Assembly (NCBI RefSeq): GCF_017315985.1 | Contig: NZ_JAFLVR010000023.1 | Location: 1-34,458 of the forward strand | From: Candidatus Enterococcus murrayae | Lineage (GTDB): Bacteria > Bacillota > Bacilli > Lactobacillales > Enterococcaceae | Direction of reading: 5' to 3' | Length of the DNA: 34,458 nt | In this document: one piece after another, positions 18,953 to 27,258 of the stretch | How positions within the stretch are numbered: position 1 is the stretch's first letter | How the letters are laid out: every line of letters begins with the position of its first letter | Notes under the pieces: generated by a model | What the model was told of the DNA's origin: nothing | Seen by the model: only the letters and a program-made list of their open reading frames with translations | Database searches by the model: none | Translations under genes and position numbers: made by a program

Positions 18953-19222
18953 TTACATTTTAAAACGTTTCGTTGTCGCTGCTTTAGCTTTTTGTACCGT
19001 GCGATAGATTGAATAATCGCTGACCGCTTCAAATTCTCGACCGATTCGTTTTTCTTCTCCGATACTTTTGACTATTGCCTTAAATTTTTTATATCCGATT
19101 AAAAAAGCTTCTTTATCTACACCATTTTCGTTCGCTTCCTCGACTAAATTCAAGAAATTGATAACAGTCGTGATCTCCTCATGTGTCCAATCCTCATCGA
19201 TTGGGTAACCATAATTTGCCAT
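18953..19222 (-). CDS. UPF0223 family protein (YktA-like)
   Basis: The small protein (89 residues from the chosen start) matches the UPF0223 family of unknown function. It has YPIDEDWTHEEITTVINFLNLVEEA, a central IGYKKFKAIV and SDYSIYRTVQKAK near the end. The ATG at 19222 was chosen (MANYGYPIDEDW) because ggag lies 9 bases upstream; an ATG at 19237 lacks a better site. A TATAAT at about 19260-19265 on the minus strand may be its -10, but no -35 is clear. It is probably co-transcribed with the downstream phosphatase gene. Confidence 0.83.
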   Translation of the reverse strand: MANYGYPIDEDWTHEEITTVINFLNLVEEANENGVDKEAFLIGYKKFKAIVKSIGEEKRIGREFEAVSDYSIYRTVQKAKAATTKRFKM

Positions 19223-19286
19223 TGATCCACACTCCATTCGAAATTAGTTTACCATAGAATTATACATGCGCTGGTGAAAACCACTT

Positions 19287-19892
19287 TTAAGTTAGCGTAC
19301 GTTTAGATTGATAACCCGTTTTGTCTTGTTCAGTGATCTCTCTTAACACACGACAAGGATTTCCGACTGCGATTACATTGGCCGGGATATTTTTTGTTAC
19401 CACGCTGCCAGAACCAATGATTGTATTTTTTCCAATCATCACGCCTTGATTGATGGTAACGTTGGCACCTACCCAAACATTATCTTCTATCACGACATTT
19501 TTCGAATAACAGCCACCTGCCACTCGTTCTTCAGGATCAGTCGCGTGGTTCGTTGTAAAAATCCCTACCCGTGGACCAAATAATACATCATTGCCAATCC
19601 TGATTTCTCCGCCATCTAACAAGATGCAGTCAAAATTAGCAAAAAAACGATCCCCAAGATGGATATTTTTTCCAAATTCACAACGAAAATCCGGTTCGAA
19701 GAAGGGGGAATCGCCCACTGAGCCTAGAAGTTTTCGCAAGATCGCTTCTCTCTTCTGCTCATCCTTTCCATACAGGGCATTGTATTCAGTCGTCGCCTTC
19801 ACTGCTTGCTTCCGCATTTCGCTAAATACAGGCGAAAGGTCATCATACATTTCACCTGATCTGGATGCTTCAAAACCTAAAATTTCATTCAT
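19287..19892 (-). CDS. Sugar O-acetyltransferase (LacA/Maa family)
   Basis: The 201-residue acetyl-CoA-dependent enzyme has the N-terminal maltose acetyltransferase-type helical cap (about 10-60). A left-handed beta helix of hexapeptide repeats follows (IRIGNDVLFGPRVGI, VVIEDNVWVGANVTI, VMIGKNTIIGSGSVV). The catalytic histidine of the family is seen in TTNHATDPEER (H116). Typical substrates are maltose, glucose or galactosides; the real one is unknown. The ATG at 19892 has gaggagcagatat upstream. It starts 18 bases after the stop of the Rgg-type regulator, so the two likely share a transcript. Confidence 0.88.
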   Translation of the reverse strand: MNEILGFEASRSGEMYDDLSPVFSEMRKQAVKATTEYNALYGKDEQKREAILRKLLGSVGDSPFFEPDFRCEFGKNIHLGDRFFANFDCILLDGGEIRIGNDVLFGPRVGIFTTNHATDPEERVAGGCYSKNVVIEDNVWVGANVTINQGVMIGKNTIIGSGSVVTKNIPANVIAVGNPCRVLREITEQDKTGYQSKRTLT

Positions 19893-19910
19893 ATATCTGC
19901 TCCTCGCTTA

Positions 19911-20771
19911 TTACGACTGCTTAGCTTGCGCTAAAGTTGATTGATAAACAATATTCAGTCGATTGCCATAGTTTAAATAACCGCAATCCTCTACAAATAT
20001 TTCAATGACTCGCTCGCATTGTCGCGCTCCTCTTGGATCATTCTTTTTGATCAAAAGCAGCCCATAGACAAATTTAGCATACAGGTCATGATGAAGATAT
20101 TTCAAATCACGATTCGGTGTCAAGTTTTTTAAATATGCTAACATTATTTTTTCTGCCGAAGTCAATTGATTCTCGTCAATTAAATAACGTACAAGATGCA
20201 GGACAGCATCGAAGCGCCACTTTCGAGCTTCAAAGCTGCCATGCTGTTGTGTTACTAACTGATTGGCGTAAAAAAAAGCTTCTTCCGGCTCGAAAAGATC
20301 ACTATTATAAGTGACCAAGAAAAATTCAAACTTCCCCCACGTCTCCGTCTCTCTTAAATAATTGGTGATCGGCGATAAATCAACTGTATAGCTTGGTAAA
20401 AATATATAATTATAGAAACGTTTGCCGATAAGCCCCGCAAACAGGAAGCGTTCCTCCTTTGTTTGCTGATAGAGTTTTTCTTGATTTTGCACAAATTTCT
20501 TCAGAGAAAATGAATTTCCGGCATGATAGGCTTGATCAATTTCTTCTTCAATTTCATATAACCAAATATCCAAGCTTTCTTCAATCTCAAAGATGAACTC
20601 GTCGATGGTAGTATTCAGTCGATTTAATAACTGGACTAAATTCGAAAAACGAATATCACCATTTTCCCGTTCGTATTTTCTTAAAAACTGAGGTGTTACG
20701 ATCCCCTCAGACGTATTCATGATTGATTGGTTTTTCTTTTCTCTAATTTCTTGGAAAAATTTCCCAGTCAT
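19911..20771 (-). CDS. Rgg/GadR/MutR family transcriptional regulator
   Basis: The 286-residue product has an N-terminal Rgg-type helix-turn-helix (about 3-62, GKFFQEIREKKN...TPQFLRKYERENGDIRFSNLVQLLNRLN). A long helical C-terminal domain of the TPR-like kind follows, which in Rgg proteins binds short peptide pheromones. I found no nearby gene for a short hydrophobic peptide, so a peptide ligand is unproven. The ATG at 20771 was chosen because aaggag lies 9 bases upstream; the ATG at 20780 overlaps that site. It is followed by an O-acetyltransferase gene and is divergent from a GPP34-family gene whose promoter carries an inverted repeat, a likely target. Confidence 0.82.
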   Translation of the reverse strand: MTGKFFQEIREKKNQSIMNTSEGIVTPQFLRKYERENGDIRFSNLVQLLNRLNTTIDEFIFEIEESLDIWLYEIEEEIDQAYHAGNSFSLKKFVQNQEKLYQQTKEERFLFAGLIGKRFYNYIFLPSYTVDLSPITNYLRETETWGKFEFFLVTYNSDLFEPEEAFFYANQLVTQQHGSFEARKWRFDAVLHLVRYLIDENQLTSAEKIMLAYLKNLTPNRDLKYLHHDLYAKFVYGLLLIKKNDPRGARQCERVIEIFVEDCGYLNYGNRLNIVYQSTLAQAKQS

Positions 20772-20831
20772 TGGATTCATCTCCTTGTCGCTTTTTTCAA
20801 TTAATCATTCTCTTGCTGGCAGAATGAGCTA

Positions 20832-20856
20832 GTAAAAAAAGGAAACTTTTGTTTCT
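20832..20856 (-). terminator. Small hairpin with T tract in the rgg leader
   Basis: On the minus strand GAAAC-aaaa-GTTTC is followed by cTTTTTTT. It lies about 60 bases upstream of the Rgg start and points towards it. It could be an attenuator in the leader or a block on antisense readthrough. The stem is only 5 bp, so its activity is doubtful. Confidence 0.3.
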
Positions 20857-20902
20857 GCATTCTTAGGATACCATGAAAAAAAAGCGAAAAAATCAGAATT
20901 TT

Positions 20903-20934
20903 GAAAATATTGTTTCGAAAAACTAGATATTTTC
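20903..20934. promoter_or_regulatory. Inverted repeat, candidate operator for Rgg
   Basis: Perfect 8-bp arms gaaaatat (20903-20910) and atattttc (20927-20934) flank 16 bases, giving a 24-bp centre-to-centre spacing. The second arm ends 10 bases before the TATACT -10 of the GPP34-family gene and overlaps where its -35 would be. Placement suits a regulator site, most simply for the divergent Rgg protein. Confidence 0.45.
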
Positions 20935-20944
20935 ACTCCTAGCT

Positions 20945-20950
20945 TATACT
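20945..20950 (+). promoter_or_regulatory. Promoter -10 of the GPP34-family gene
   Basis: TATACT lies about 29 bases before the ATG at 20979. No consensus -35 is present 16-18 bases upstream; that position is covered by the inverted repeat. This fits a promoter needing an activator. Confidence 0.5.
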
Positions 20951-20978
20951 TAGATCAAAAGAATAAAGGAGCAAAACG

Positions 20979-21614
20979 ATGAAAAATTTAAGTTTATCAC
21001 AACAATACCTGCTCTTCACCATGAATCGAAATGGAAAGATTTCTTCTATTAATTATTATGTTGGTATGTGCCTAGTTATGGCAGGACTGCTTGATTTGCA
21101 AGAAGCACAGGTAATCGAGCTTGATCAAAAGGAAATTATCATTTTAACGGATCAACTGCCGGAGGAACTAGAATATCTGAAATGCTTATTTGATAAGATC
21201 ACCCAGCTAAAAAAGAAACGCATCGACAAATTAGCAGTTGCATACGGTACAACCTTTTTCGAAAAAGACTTGAAGTTGTTGGTCGCTCAAACTCGCAACT
21301 CATTAATTGACCTTAGAGAAATTACTGTCGAAACAGATGGAAATACGCTTTCTTATTTAGCAAAGGAAAAAACCATTGCGCAATTAGTGGCTCGTCTAGA
21401 GAATTTAAATTGCTTAGATTATGATGGACTAAAATTAGTAATCCTGTTAAAGAAATCCTCTTACTTGAAAAAATACATTGAAAAGCCAGAACGAAAAATG
21501 CTGGAAGCGAAAATAAAGGAAGTAAAAGGTGATCCTGTAGCCAAACAAACGCAAGTAATGATCTCGCAGGTAGATTGGCTAATGGGGGCACTGGTGGCAA
21601 TCACGGTGGTTTAA
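20979..21614 (+). CDS. GPP34 (GOLPH3-like) family protein
   Basis: This is the only plus-strand gene of the window. The 211-residue product has the GPP34 pattern. An N-terminal LSLSQQYLLFTMNRNGKIS helix pair leads into GMCLVMAGLLDLQEAQVIEL. A later region reads LVILLKKSSYLKKYIEKPERKMLEAKIKEV, matching the family's penultimate helices. It ends in a hydrophobic tail (WLMGALVAITVV), as in other short bacterial members. Eukaryotic GOLPH3 binds phosphoinositides; bacterial roles are not established. The ATG has aaaggagcaaaacg upstream. It is divergent from the Rgg-type regulator and ends at a shared bidirectional terminator opposite pdhD. Confidence 0.65.
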   Translation: MKNLSLSQQYLLFTMNRNGKISSINYYVGMCLVMAGLLDLQEAQVIELDQKEIIILTDQLPEELEYLKCLFDKITQLKKKRIDKLAVAYGTTFFEKDLKLLVAQTRNSLIDLREITVETDGNTLSYLAKEKTIAQLVARLENLNCLDYDGLKLVILLKKSSYLKKYIEKPERKMLEAKIKEVKGDPVAKQTQVMISQVDWLMGALVAITVV

Positions 21615-21650
21615 AGGATAGTTTGCTGAAAGTGTTAAGTATTTGACCAT

Positions 21651-21695
21651 AAAAAAAAGCCAAAATCCCTGTTAAGTGGATTTTGGCTTTTGGCT
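21651..21695. terminator. Bidirectional terminator between GPP34 gene and pdhD
   Basis: Perfect 14-bp arms (aaaagccaaaatcc 21655-21668, ggattttggctttt 21678-21691) with a 9-base loop separate two converging genes. On the minus strand eight T follow, ending the pdh operon. On the plus strand the stem ends in TTTT then GGCTTT, a weaker tail for the GPP34-family gene. Confidence 0.85.
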
Positions 21696-23102
21696 TTAAA
21701 TATGGATCGGCATCCCTAATGCTAACTCAGAAGCATCCATTACGATCTCACCTAACGATGGATGTGGATGAATCGTTAGAGCGATATCTTCCGCATTCAT
21801 GCCTGATTCGATAGCTAAGGCTAATTCAGAAATCATGTCGCTGGCACCAACACCTGCGATTTGACCGCCGATGATAACATTGTCTTCAACCGTTGTTACC
21901 AAACGAATAAAGCCTTCTGTTTTGCCTAATGATAGTGCACGACCATTACCAGAGAATGGGAATTTGAAGGCTTTCGCTTCCAATCCGGCTTCCTTCGCAT
22001 CTTTGATTGTCATTCCGACAGTTGCCAATTCTGGATCAGTAAAGGCAACTGCTGGCATTGCTTTATAGTCAACGGCAACTTTCTTGCCAGAGATCGCTTC
22101 AGCAGCGATTTTAGCTTCGTAGCTGGCTTTATGAGCTAAAGCAGCACCAGGAACGATATCACCGATTGCGTAGATGCTAGGTACGTTTGTACATCCTTGT
22201 TTGTCAACTGTGATCAAACCGCGGTCTGTCATTTCAACACCAGCTTGCTCCAAGCCCATGTCGTTTGTGTTTGGACGACGCCCAACTGTTACCATTACGT
22301 AATCTGCATCGATTGTTTCTTCTTTTCCGTCAACTTCGTAACGAACGGTCACGTTATCGCCATTATCAACAGCTTCACGGGCCATCGCAGAGGTAACGAC
22401 TTTAATGCCTTTTTGTTTGAAGTCTTTTTCTACAAGTTGCACCATGTCTTTTTCGTAAGTCGGTAAAATTTGTGGTGTTCCTTCAAGAATCGTTACTTCA
22501 GCACCTAGGTTGGCATATGCACCGCCTAATTCAGCACCGATAACGCCTCCGCCAATAATTACAAGTTTTTCCGGAACAGCTTCTAACGCTAATCCGCCTG
22601 TAGAATCTAACACACGTCCGCCAAATTTGAAGCCAGGAATCTCTATTGGACGAGAACCTGTTGCGACGATCGCATTATTGAAAGAATAAGTTTGAGCAGA
22701 ATCAGGATGAATTACACGTAAGTTTTTGTCATCTACGAAGAAAGCTTCTCCTTCAATGATTTCTACTTTGTGTTTCTTCAACAGGAATTTTACTCCAGTC
22801 GTTAATTTATTAACGACTTCGTTTTCTTTCCAATCTTGGGTTTTAGCAAAGTCTAGCTTTACATTTTCACTAGTTACACCAAACATCGATGAATCAAGCG
22901 AATCTTGATAATGATGTCCAGCAGAAATCAACGCTTTTGACGGAACACAGCCGACGTTTAAACAAACACCGCCGATATATTCTCGTTCAATGATCGCTAC
23001 TTTCTGTCCCATTTCAGCGGCGCGGATGGCGGCAACATAGCCGCCGGGTCCAGCACCGATTACAACTGTATCTAATTCAATGGCAAAATCTCCAACTACC
23101 AT
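21696..23102 (-). CDS. pdhD: Dihydrolipoamide dehydrogenase (PDH E3)
   Basis: The 468-residue flavoprotein reoxidises lipoamide of the E2 component with NAD+. FAD-binding GAGPGG is at 16-21 and the redox disulfide in [12 protein letters not shown] (C47, C52). The NAD-binding fold starts at [12 protein letters not shown] (about 180-190), and the catalytic His447 and Glu452 lie in HPHPSLGE. All are intact. The ATG at 23102 has aaggatgataaaatc upstream, a slightly long spacing. It is last in pdhABCD and starts 7 bases after pdhC stops. Enterococcal E3 is known for tolerating high NADH, but no residue for that can be judged here. Confidence 0.96.
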   Translation of the reverse strand: MVVGDFAIELDTVVIGAGPGGYVAAIRAAEMGQKVAIIEREYIGGVCLNVGCVPSKALISAGHHYQDSLDSSMFGVTSENVKLDFAKTQDWKENEVVNKLTTGVKFLLKKHKVEIIEGEAFFVDDKNLRVIHPDSAQTYSFNNAIVATGSRPIEIPGFKFGGRVLDSTGGLALEAVPEKLVIIGGGVIGAELGGAYANLGAEVTILEGTPQILPTYEKDMVQLVEKDFKQKGIKVVTSAMAREAVDNGDNVTVRYEVDGKEETIDADYVMVTVGRRPNTNDMGLEQAGVEMTDRGLITVDKQGCTNVPSIYAIGDIVPGAALAHKASYEAKIAAEAISGKKVAVDYKAMPAVAFTDPELATVGMTIKDAKEAGLEAKAFKFPFSGNGRALSLGKTEGFIRLVTTVEDNVIIGGQIAGVGASDMISELALAIESGMNAEDIALTIHPHPSLGEIVMDASELALGMPIHI

Positions 23103-23109
23103 GATTTTA

Positions 23110-24753
23110 TCATCCTTCCATTAATAATAATTCTGGATCAGCCAACAAACGCTTGATATTGTTCATGGCTTTTTGCGCTGTCGCGCCATCAACGATTCGA
23201 TGGTCGAAGCTTAATGAAAGTTTCATCACACGGCCAACCGCTAATTCGCCTTCATCGTTCACGATTGGTTGTTGCGCAATCGTTCCGACACCAAGGATCG
23301 CAACTTCAGGGTAGTTGATAACTGGAGTGAACCAGCCGCCGCCTACTGAACCGATATTTGAGATCGTGATCGTGCCGTTACGCATATCATCAGCAGCTAA
23401 TTTGCCGTCATGTGCCAACGCTGCTTTTTCATTGATTTCGTCTGCGATCTTGAACATGCCTTTAGTATCAGCATTTTTAACGTTCGGTACATACAATCCA
23501 TGATCAGTATCTGTTGCAATACCGATGTTGTAATAATTTTTATAAACAATTTCTTGTGCGGCATCATCAATGGACGCATTCAAGACTGGGTATTTCTTCA
23601 CTGTCGCAGTCAAAGCTTTCACTACGTATGGTAAGAAGGTCAATTTCGTGCCATTATCCAAAGCCACTTGCTTGAATTTCTTACGGTGATCCCAAAGCTT
23701 AGAAACCTCTACTTCATCATGTAAGGTTACATGCGGAGCAGTATGTTTGCTGTTGACCATCGCTTTAGCGATTGCTTTACGTGTTGGTGTCAGCTTCTCA
23801 CGGGTTTCCATTTCGCCCATGTTAGAAGTAAATGGTTGAGCTGGTTTTTCTGCTTTAGCAGGAGCTGCGCTTGAAGTTGCTGCTGTGCCCGCTAATTTTT
23901 CCTCTGTCTTCGCTGCTAGTGCTGCTTGACCACCGCCAGATGCAAAAGCGTCAATATCTTCTTTTACGATACGTCCACCTTTACCTGTTGCTGTTACTTG
24001 TGTGATATCCACATCTTTTTCACGTGCATATTGACGGACAGACGGCATCGCTAACACACGTTTGTCTGGATTGCTTGCTTCAACCACTGAAGAGCTGCCT
24101 TTTGCATCAGCTTTTGGTGCTTCCGCTGGTGATGCTGACTCTGTTGAAGATGAAGCGCTGGAATCATTATGACCCGGTGCATCGATTTCTACTAAAACAT
24201 CTCCGACATTGGCAACCGTTCCTTCGTCTACAAGGACTTTCTTGATCGTCCCGGTTACTGGAGACGGAATTTCTTCTACTGATTTATCATTTTGAACTTC
24301 TAGTAACGTATCATCTTCTTCAATCTTGTCGCCGGCTTTCACGAACCATTTAACGATCTCGCCTTCTGCAATCCCTTCACCAATATCTGGTAATTTGAAT
24401 TGGAAAACGCCGCCAGCATTCGAACTGCCGCTTTCAGCAGTTGGTTCAGCTGCTGGAGCCGCTGGTGTCTGTGATTCCGCAGCAACTCCTGAATCACCTT
24501 CGTTGTCTTCATGTCCTGGTGCGTCGATTTCTACTAAAACATCTCCGACATTGGCAACCGTTCCTTCGTCTACAAGGACTTTTTTAATCGTTCCTGTTAC
24601 TGGAGATGGAATTTCTTCCACTGATTTGTCATTTTGTACTTCTAATAATGTATCATCTTCATTAATAGTATCGCCCGCTTTAACGAACCACTTGACGATT
24701 TCGCCTTCTGCGATGCCTTCACCGATATCTGGCAATTTAAATTGGTAAGCCAT
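23110..24753 (-). CDS. pdhC: PDH E2, dihydrolipoamide acetyltransferase
   Basis: The 547-residue core of the pyruvate dehydrogenase complex transfers the acetyl group to CoA. It has two N-terminal lipoyl domains (about 1-78 and 117-194) with lipoyl lysines in QNDKS at K43 and K157. Ala/Pro/Ser-rich linkers follow, then an E3/E1-binding domain (about 233-270, [18 protein letters not shown]) and the catalytic domain with SFDHRIVDG near the end (H518, D522). Two lipoyl domains is the number known for E. faecalis E2. The lipoyl domains are very similar in DNA, with a 58-base identical stretch. The ATG at 24753 has aaaaaggagcgaaaacta upstream; pdhB ends 27 bases before. Confidence 0.96.
   Translation of the reverse strand: MAYQFKLPDIGEGIAEGEIVKWFVKAGDTINEDDTLLEVQNDKSVEEIPSPVTGTIKKVLVDEGTVANVGDVLVEIDAPGHEDNEGDSGVAAESQTPAAPAAEPTAESGSSNAGGVFQFKLPDIGEGIAEGEIVKWFVKAGDKIEEDDTLLEVQNDKSVEEIPSPVTGTIKKVLVDEGTVANVGDVLVEIDAPGHNDSSASSSTESASPAEAPKADAKGSSSVVEASNPDKRVLAMPSVRQYAREKDVDITQVTATGKGGRIVKEDIDAFASGGGQAALAAKTEEKLAGTAATSSAAPAKAEKPAQPFTSNMGEMETREKLTPTRKAIAKAMVNSKHTAPHVTLHDEVEVSKLWDHRKKFKQVALDNGTKLTFLPYVVKALTATVKKYPVLNASIDDAAQEIVYKNYYNIGIATDTDHGLYVPNVKNADTKGMFKIADEINEKAALAHDGKLAADDMRNGTITISNIGSVGGGWFTPVINYPEVAILGVGTIAQQPIVNDEGELAVGRVMKLSLSFDHRIVDGATAQKAMNNIKRLLADPELLLMEG
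24183..24581 (-). repeat. Direct repeat from duplicated lipoyl domains
   Basis: Two copies of lipoyl-domain DNA inside pdhC contain an identical 58-base run (24183-24240 and 24524-24581), beginning cgatttctac and ending aggacttt. Flanking lipoyl codons differ at many third positions, so identity is patchy. Confidence 0.8.
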
Positions 24754-24779
24754 TAGTTTTCGCTCCTTTTTCTTACTGA

Positions 24780-25757
24780 TTAAAATTCTACGATTTCTTT
24801 TACTTTTGCTTCAATATCTGCTGCGTTTGGCAACCAGATACCTTCCGCTTGTCCAAATGGGAAAATCGTATCTGGAGCAGAAACACGGCCAATTGGTGCT
24901 TCCAATGAAAGAACCGCCCGTTCAGAAATTTCTGAAACGACTTGTGCACCGACTCCGGCTTGTTTTTGCGCTTCCTGAACAACAACGACACGGCCTGTTT
25001 TTTCAACTGATTTTATGATCGTTTCTACATCCAGTGGCGCTACCGTACGCAAATCAATAATTTCTGCATTGATGTTTTCTTTAGCTAAATTGTCTGCCGC
25101 TTTGATCGCTTCGCGAACCATTGCTCCATATGTGATGATTGAAACATCAGACCCTTCTTTAGTAACTGCTGCTTTGTCCAAGGGTACTTCATAAATTCCT
25201 TCTGGAACTTCCTCACGGAAGGAACGGTAAAGCTTCATGTGTTCTAAGAAAACGACTGGATCATTGTTGCGGATTGATGCAATCAGCAGACCTTTTGCAT
25301 CATAAGGATTTGAAGGAATCACGACACGTAAACCAGGTGATTGCGCCATCAAACCTTCTAAGTTATCTGAGTGTAATTCTGGAGTATGAACACCGCCACC
25401 AAATGGTGCACGGACAGTGATCGGTAAATTACGTGTACCGCCCATGCGGTAACGTGTACGAGCCATTTGACCGACGATTTCGTCCATTGCTTCAAACACA
25501 AAACCAAAGAACTGAATTTCTGGAACTGGACGGAAGCCTTGTAAAGCAAGACCAAAGCCAAGTCCGGCGATACCAGATTCAGCTAGCGGTGTATCGAACA
25601 CCTGATCTTCACCGAATTTTTCCTGAAGACCTTCAGTCGCACGGAAAACCCCGCCGTTTTTACCAACGTCTTCACCGAAAACTAAAACTTCTTTGTCTTT
25701 TTCAAGCATCAGAGCTAAGGCATCTGTAATTGCTTGGATCATTGTTTTTTGTGCCAT
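24780..25757 (-). CDS. pdhB: PDH E1 component, beta subunit
   Basis: The 325-residue beta chain forms, with pdhA, the thiamine diphosphate-dependent decarboxylase of the pyruvate dehydrogenase complex. Family segments are present: [17 protein letters not shown] near 25-41, [18 protein letters not shown] (about 55-72, with the Glu that activates ThDP), [15 protein letters not shown], and [20 protein letters not shown]. The C-terminal transketolase domain is complete. The ATG at 25757 lies two bases after the pdhA stop, with gaaggagtcgaaataatc upstream, so translation is coupled. Branched-chain E1 beta is the alternative, but the operon argues for PDH. Confidence 0.96.
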   Translation of the reverse strand: MAQKTMIQAITDALALMLEKDKEVLVFGEDVGKNGGVFRATEGLQEKFGEDQVFDTPLAESGIAGLGFGLALQGFRPVPEIQFFGFVFEAMDEIVGQMARTRYRMGGTRNLPITVRAPFGGGVHTPELHSDNLEGLMAQSPGLRVVIPSNPYDAKGLLIASIRNNDPVVFLEHMKLYRSFREEVPEGIYEVPLDKAAVTKEGSDVSIITYGAMVREAIKAADNLAKENINAEIIDLRTVAPLDVETIIKSVEKTGRVVVVQEAQKQAGVGAQVVSEISERAVLSLEAPIGRVSAPDTIFPFGQAEGIWLPNAADIEAKVKEIVEF

Positions 25758-25759
25758 GA

Positions 25760-26893
<1,134 letters not shown>

Positions 26894-26961
26894 TTAATTA
26901 AGTCTTGTTATCAGTGCAACAGCAAGTCAATCTGTATTATTGCTATTGCCCCTTCTTCTCT

Positions 26962-26990
26962 AAATTAGCATTTTTATATTCAATTGACAA
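26962..26990 (-). promoter_or_regulatory. Sigma-A promoter of the pdh operon
   Basis: On the minus strand TTGTCA (26985-26990), a 17-base spacer ending in TGc, and TAATTT (26962-26967) make a plausible promoter with an extended -10. The leader to pdhA would be about 85 bases. Confidence 0.65.
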
Positions 26991-27033
26991 CAAACTTGCT
27001 CACCAATTCTGAACGAAATAAAGCGTTTCACTT

Positions 27034-27049
27034 TTTTCACTTGTGAAAA
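27034..27049. promoter_or_regulatory. 16-base palindrome upstream of pdhA
   Basis: TTTTCAC-TT-GTGAAAA is a perfect 7-2-7 inverted repeat, 44 bases upstream of the pdh -35. It has the size of a dimeric repressor or activator site. It does not match the Rex spacing (TTGTGAA, 4 bases, TTCACAA). No cognate regulator can be named. Confidence 0.45.
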
Positions 27050-27067
27050 CACTCGCAGCACAAGCCT

Positions 27068-27081
27068 TGTAAGCGATTTTT
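27068..27081. promoter_or_regulatory. Candidate CcpA cre site upstream of pdh
   Basis: TGTAAGCGATTTTT matches 12 of 14 positions of the consensus TGWAANCGNTNWCA; the last two bases differ. It lies about 80 bases upstream of the pdh -35 and about 180 bases past the mgtA stop. A second, poorer match (ataaagcgtttcac) is at 27019-27032. The rest of 26991-27220 is AT-rich with no gene. Confidence 0.4.
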
Positions 27082-27212
27082 ACTAGTCAAATTGAGAAGA
27101 ATAATTATCTTCAAAATTAGCAATCTTTCAATTATTTCGCCTAATTTATGACAAAATCAAGAAAAAAGATTCGTTGTGCAACTGTTCAATCTAAAAAATT
27201 GTTACGGCTTTT

Positions 27213-27253
27213 CACAAAAAAAGAAACAGAATGGCAACACAGGCCATTCTGTT
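27213..27253 (-). terminator. Intrinsic terminator after mgtA
   Basis: Perfect 11-bp arms (aacagaatggc 27225-27235, gccattctgtt 27243-27253) with a 7-base loop are followed on the minus strand by TCTTTTTTTG. It starts 5 bases after the mgtA stop. Confidence 0.85.
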
Positions 27254-27258
27254 ATAGT

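Noticed and set aside
20873-20926. Short plus-strand frame MKKKRKNQNFENIVSKN as a peptide pheromone for the Rgg protein
   Set aside because: It lacks the hydrophobic C-terminal part of SHP-type peptides, and its AGGA is too close to the ATG.
21585-21660. Alternative Gly-rich ending of the GPP34-family gene by frameshift (NGGTGGNHGGLKDS...)
   Set aside because: The unshifted frame already ends with the hydrophobic tail seen in short bacterial GPP34 proteins, so no frameshift is needed.
24326-24748. 140-codon plus-strand frame
   Set aside because: It is antisense to the two lipoyl domains of pdhC; its internal repetition comes from that duplication.
27043-27063. Rex site in the pdh upstream region (TTGTGAA...CACAA)
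   Set aside because: The half-site spacing is too long and the second half-site is incomplete compared with TTGTGAA-4-TTCACAA.
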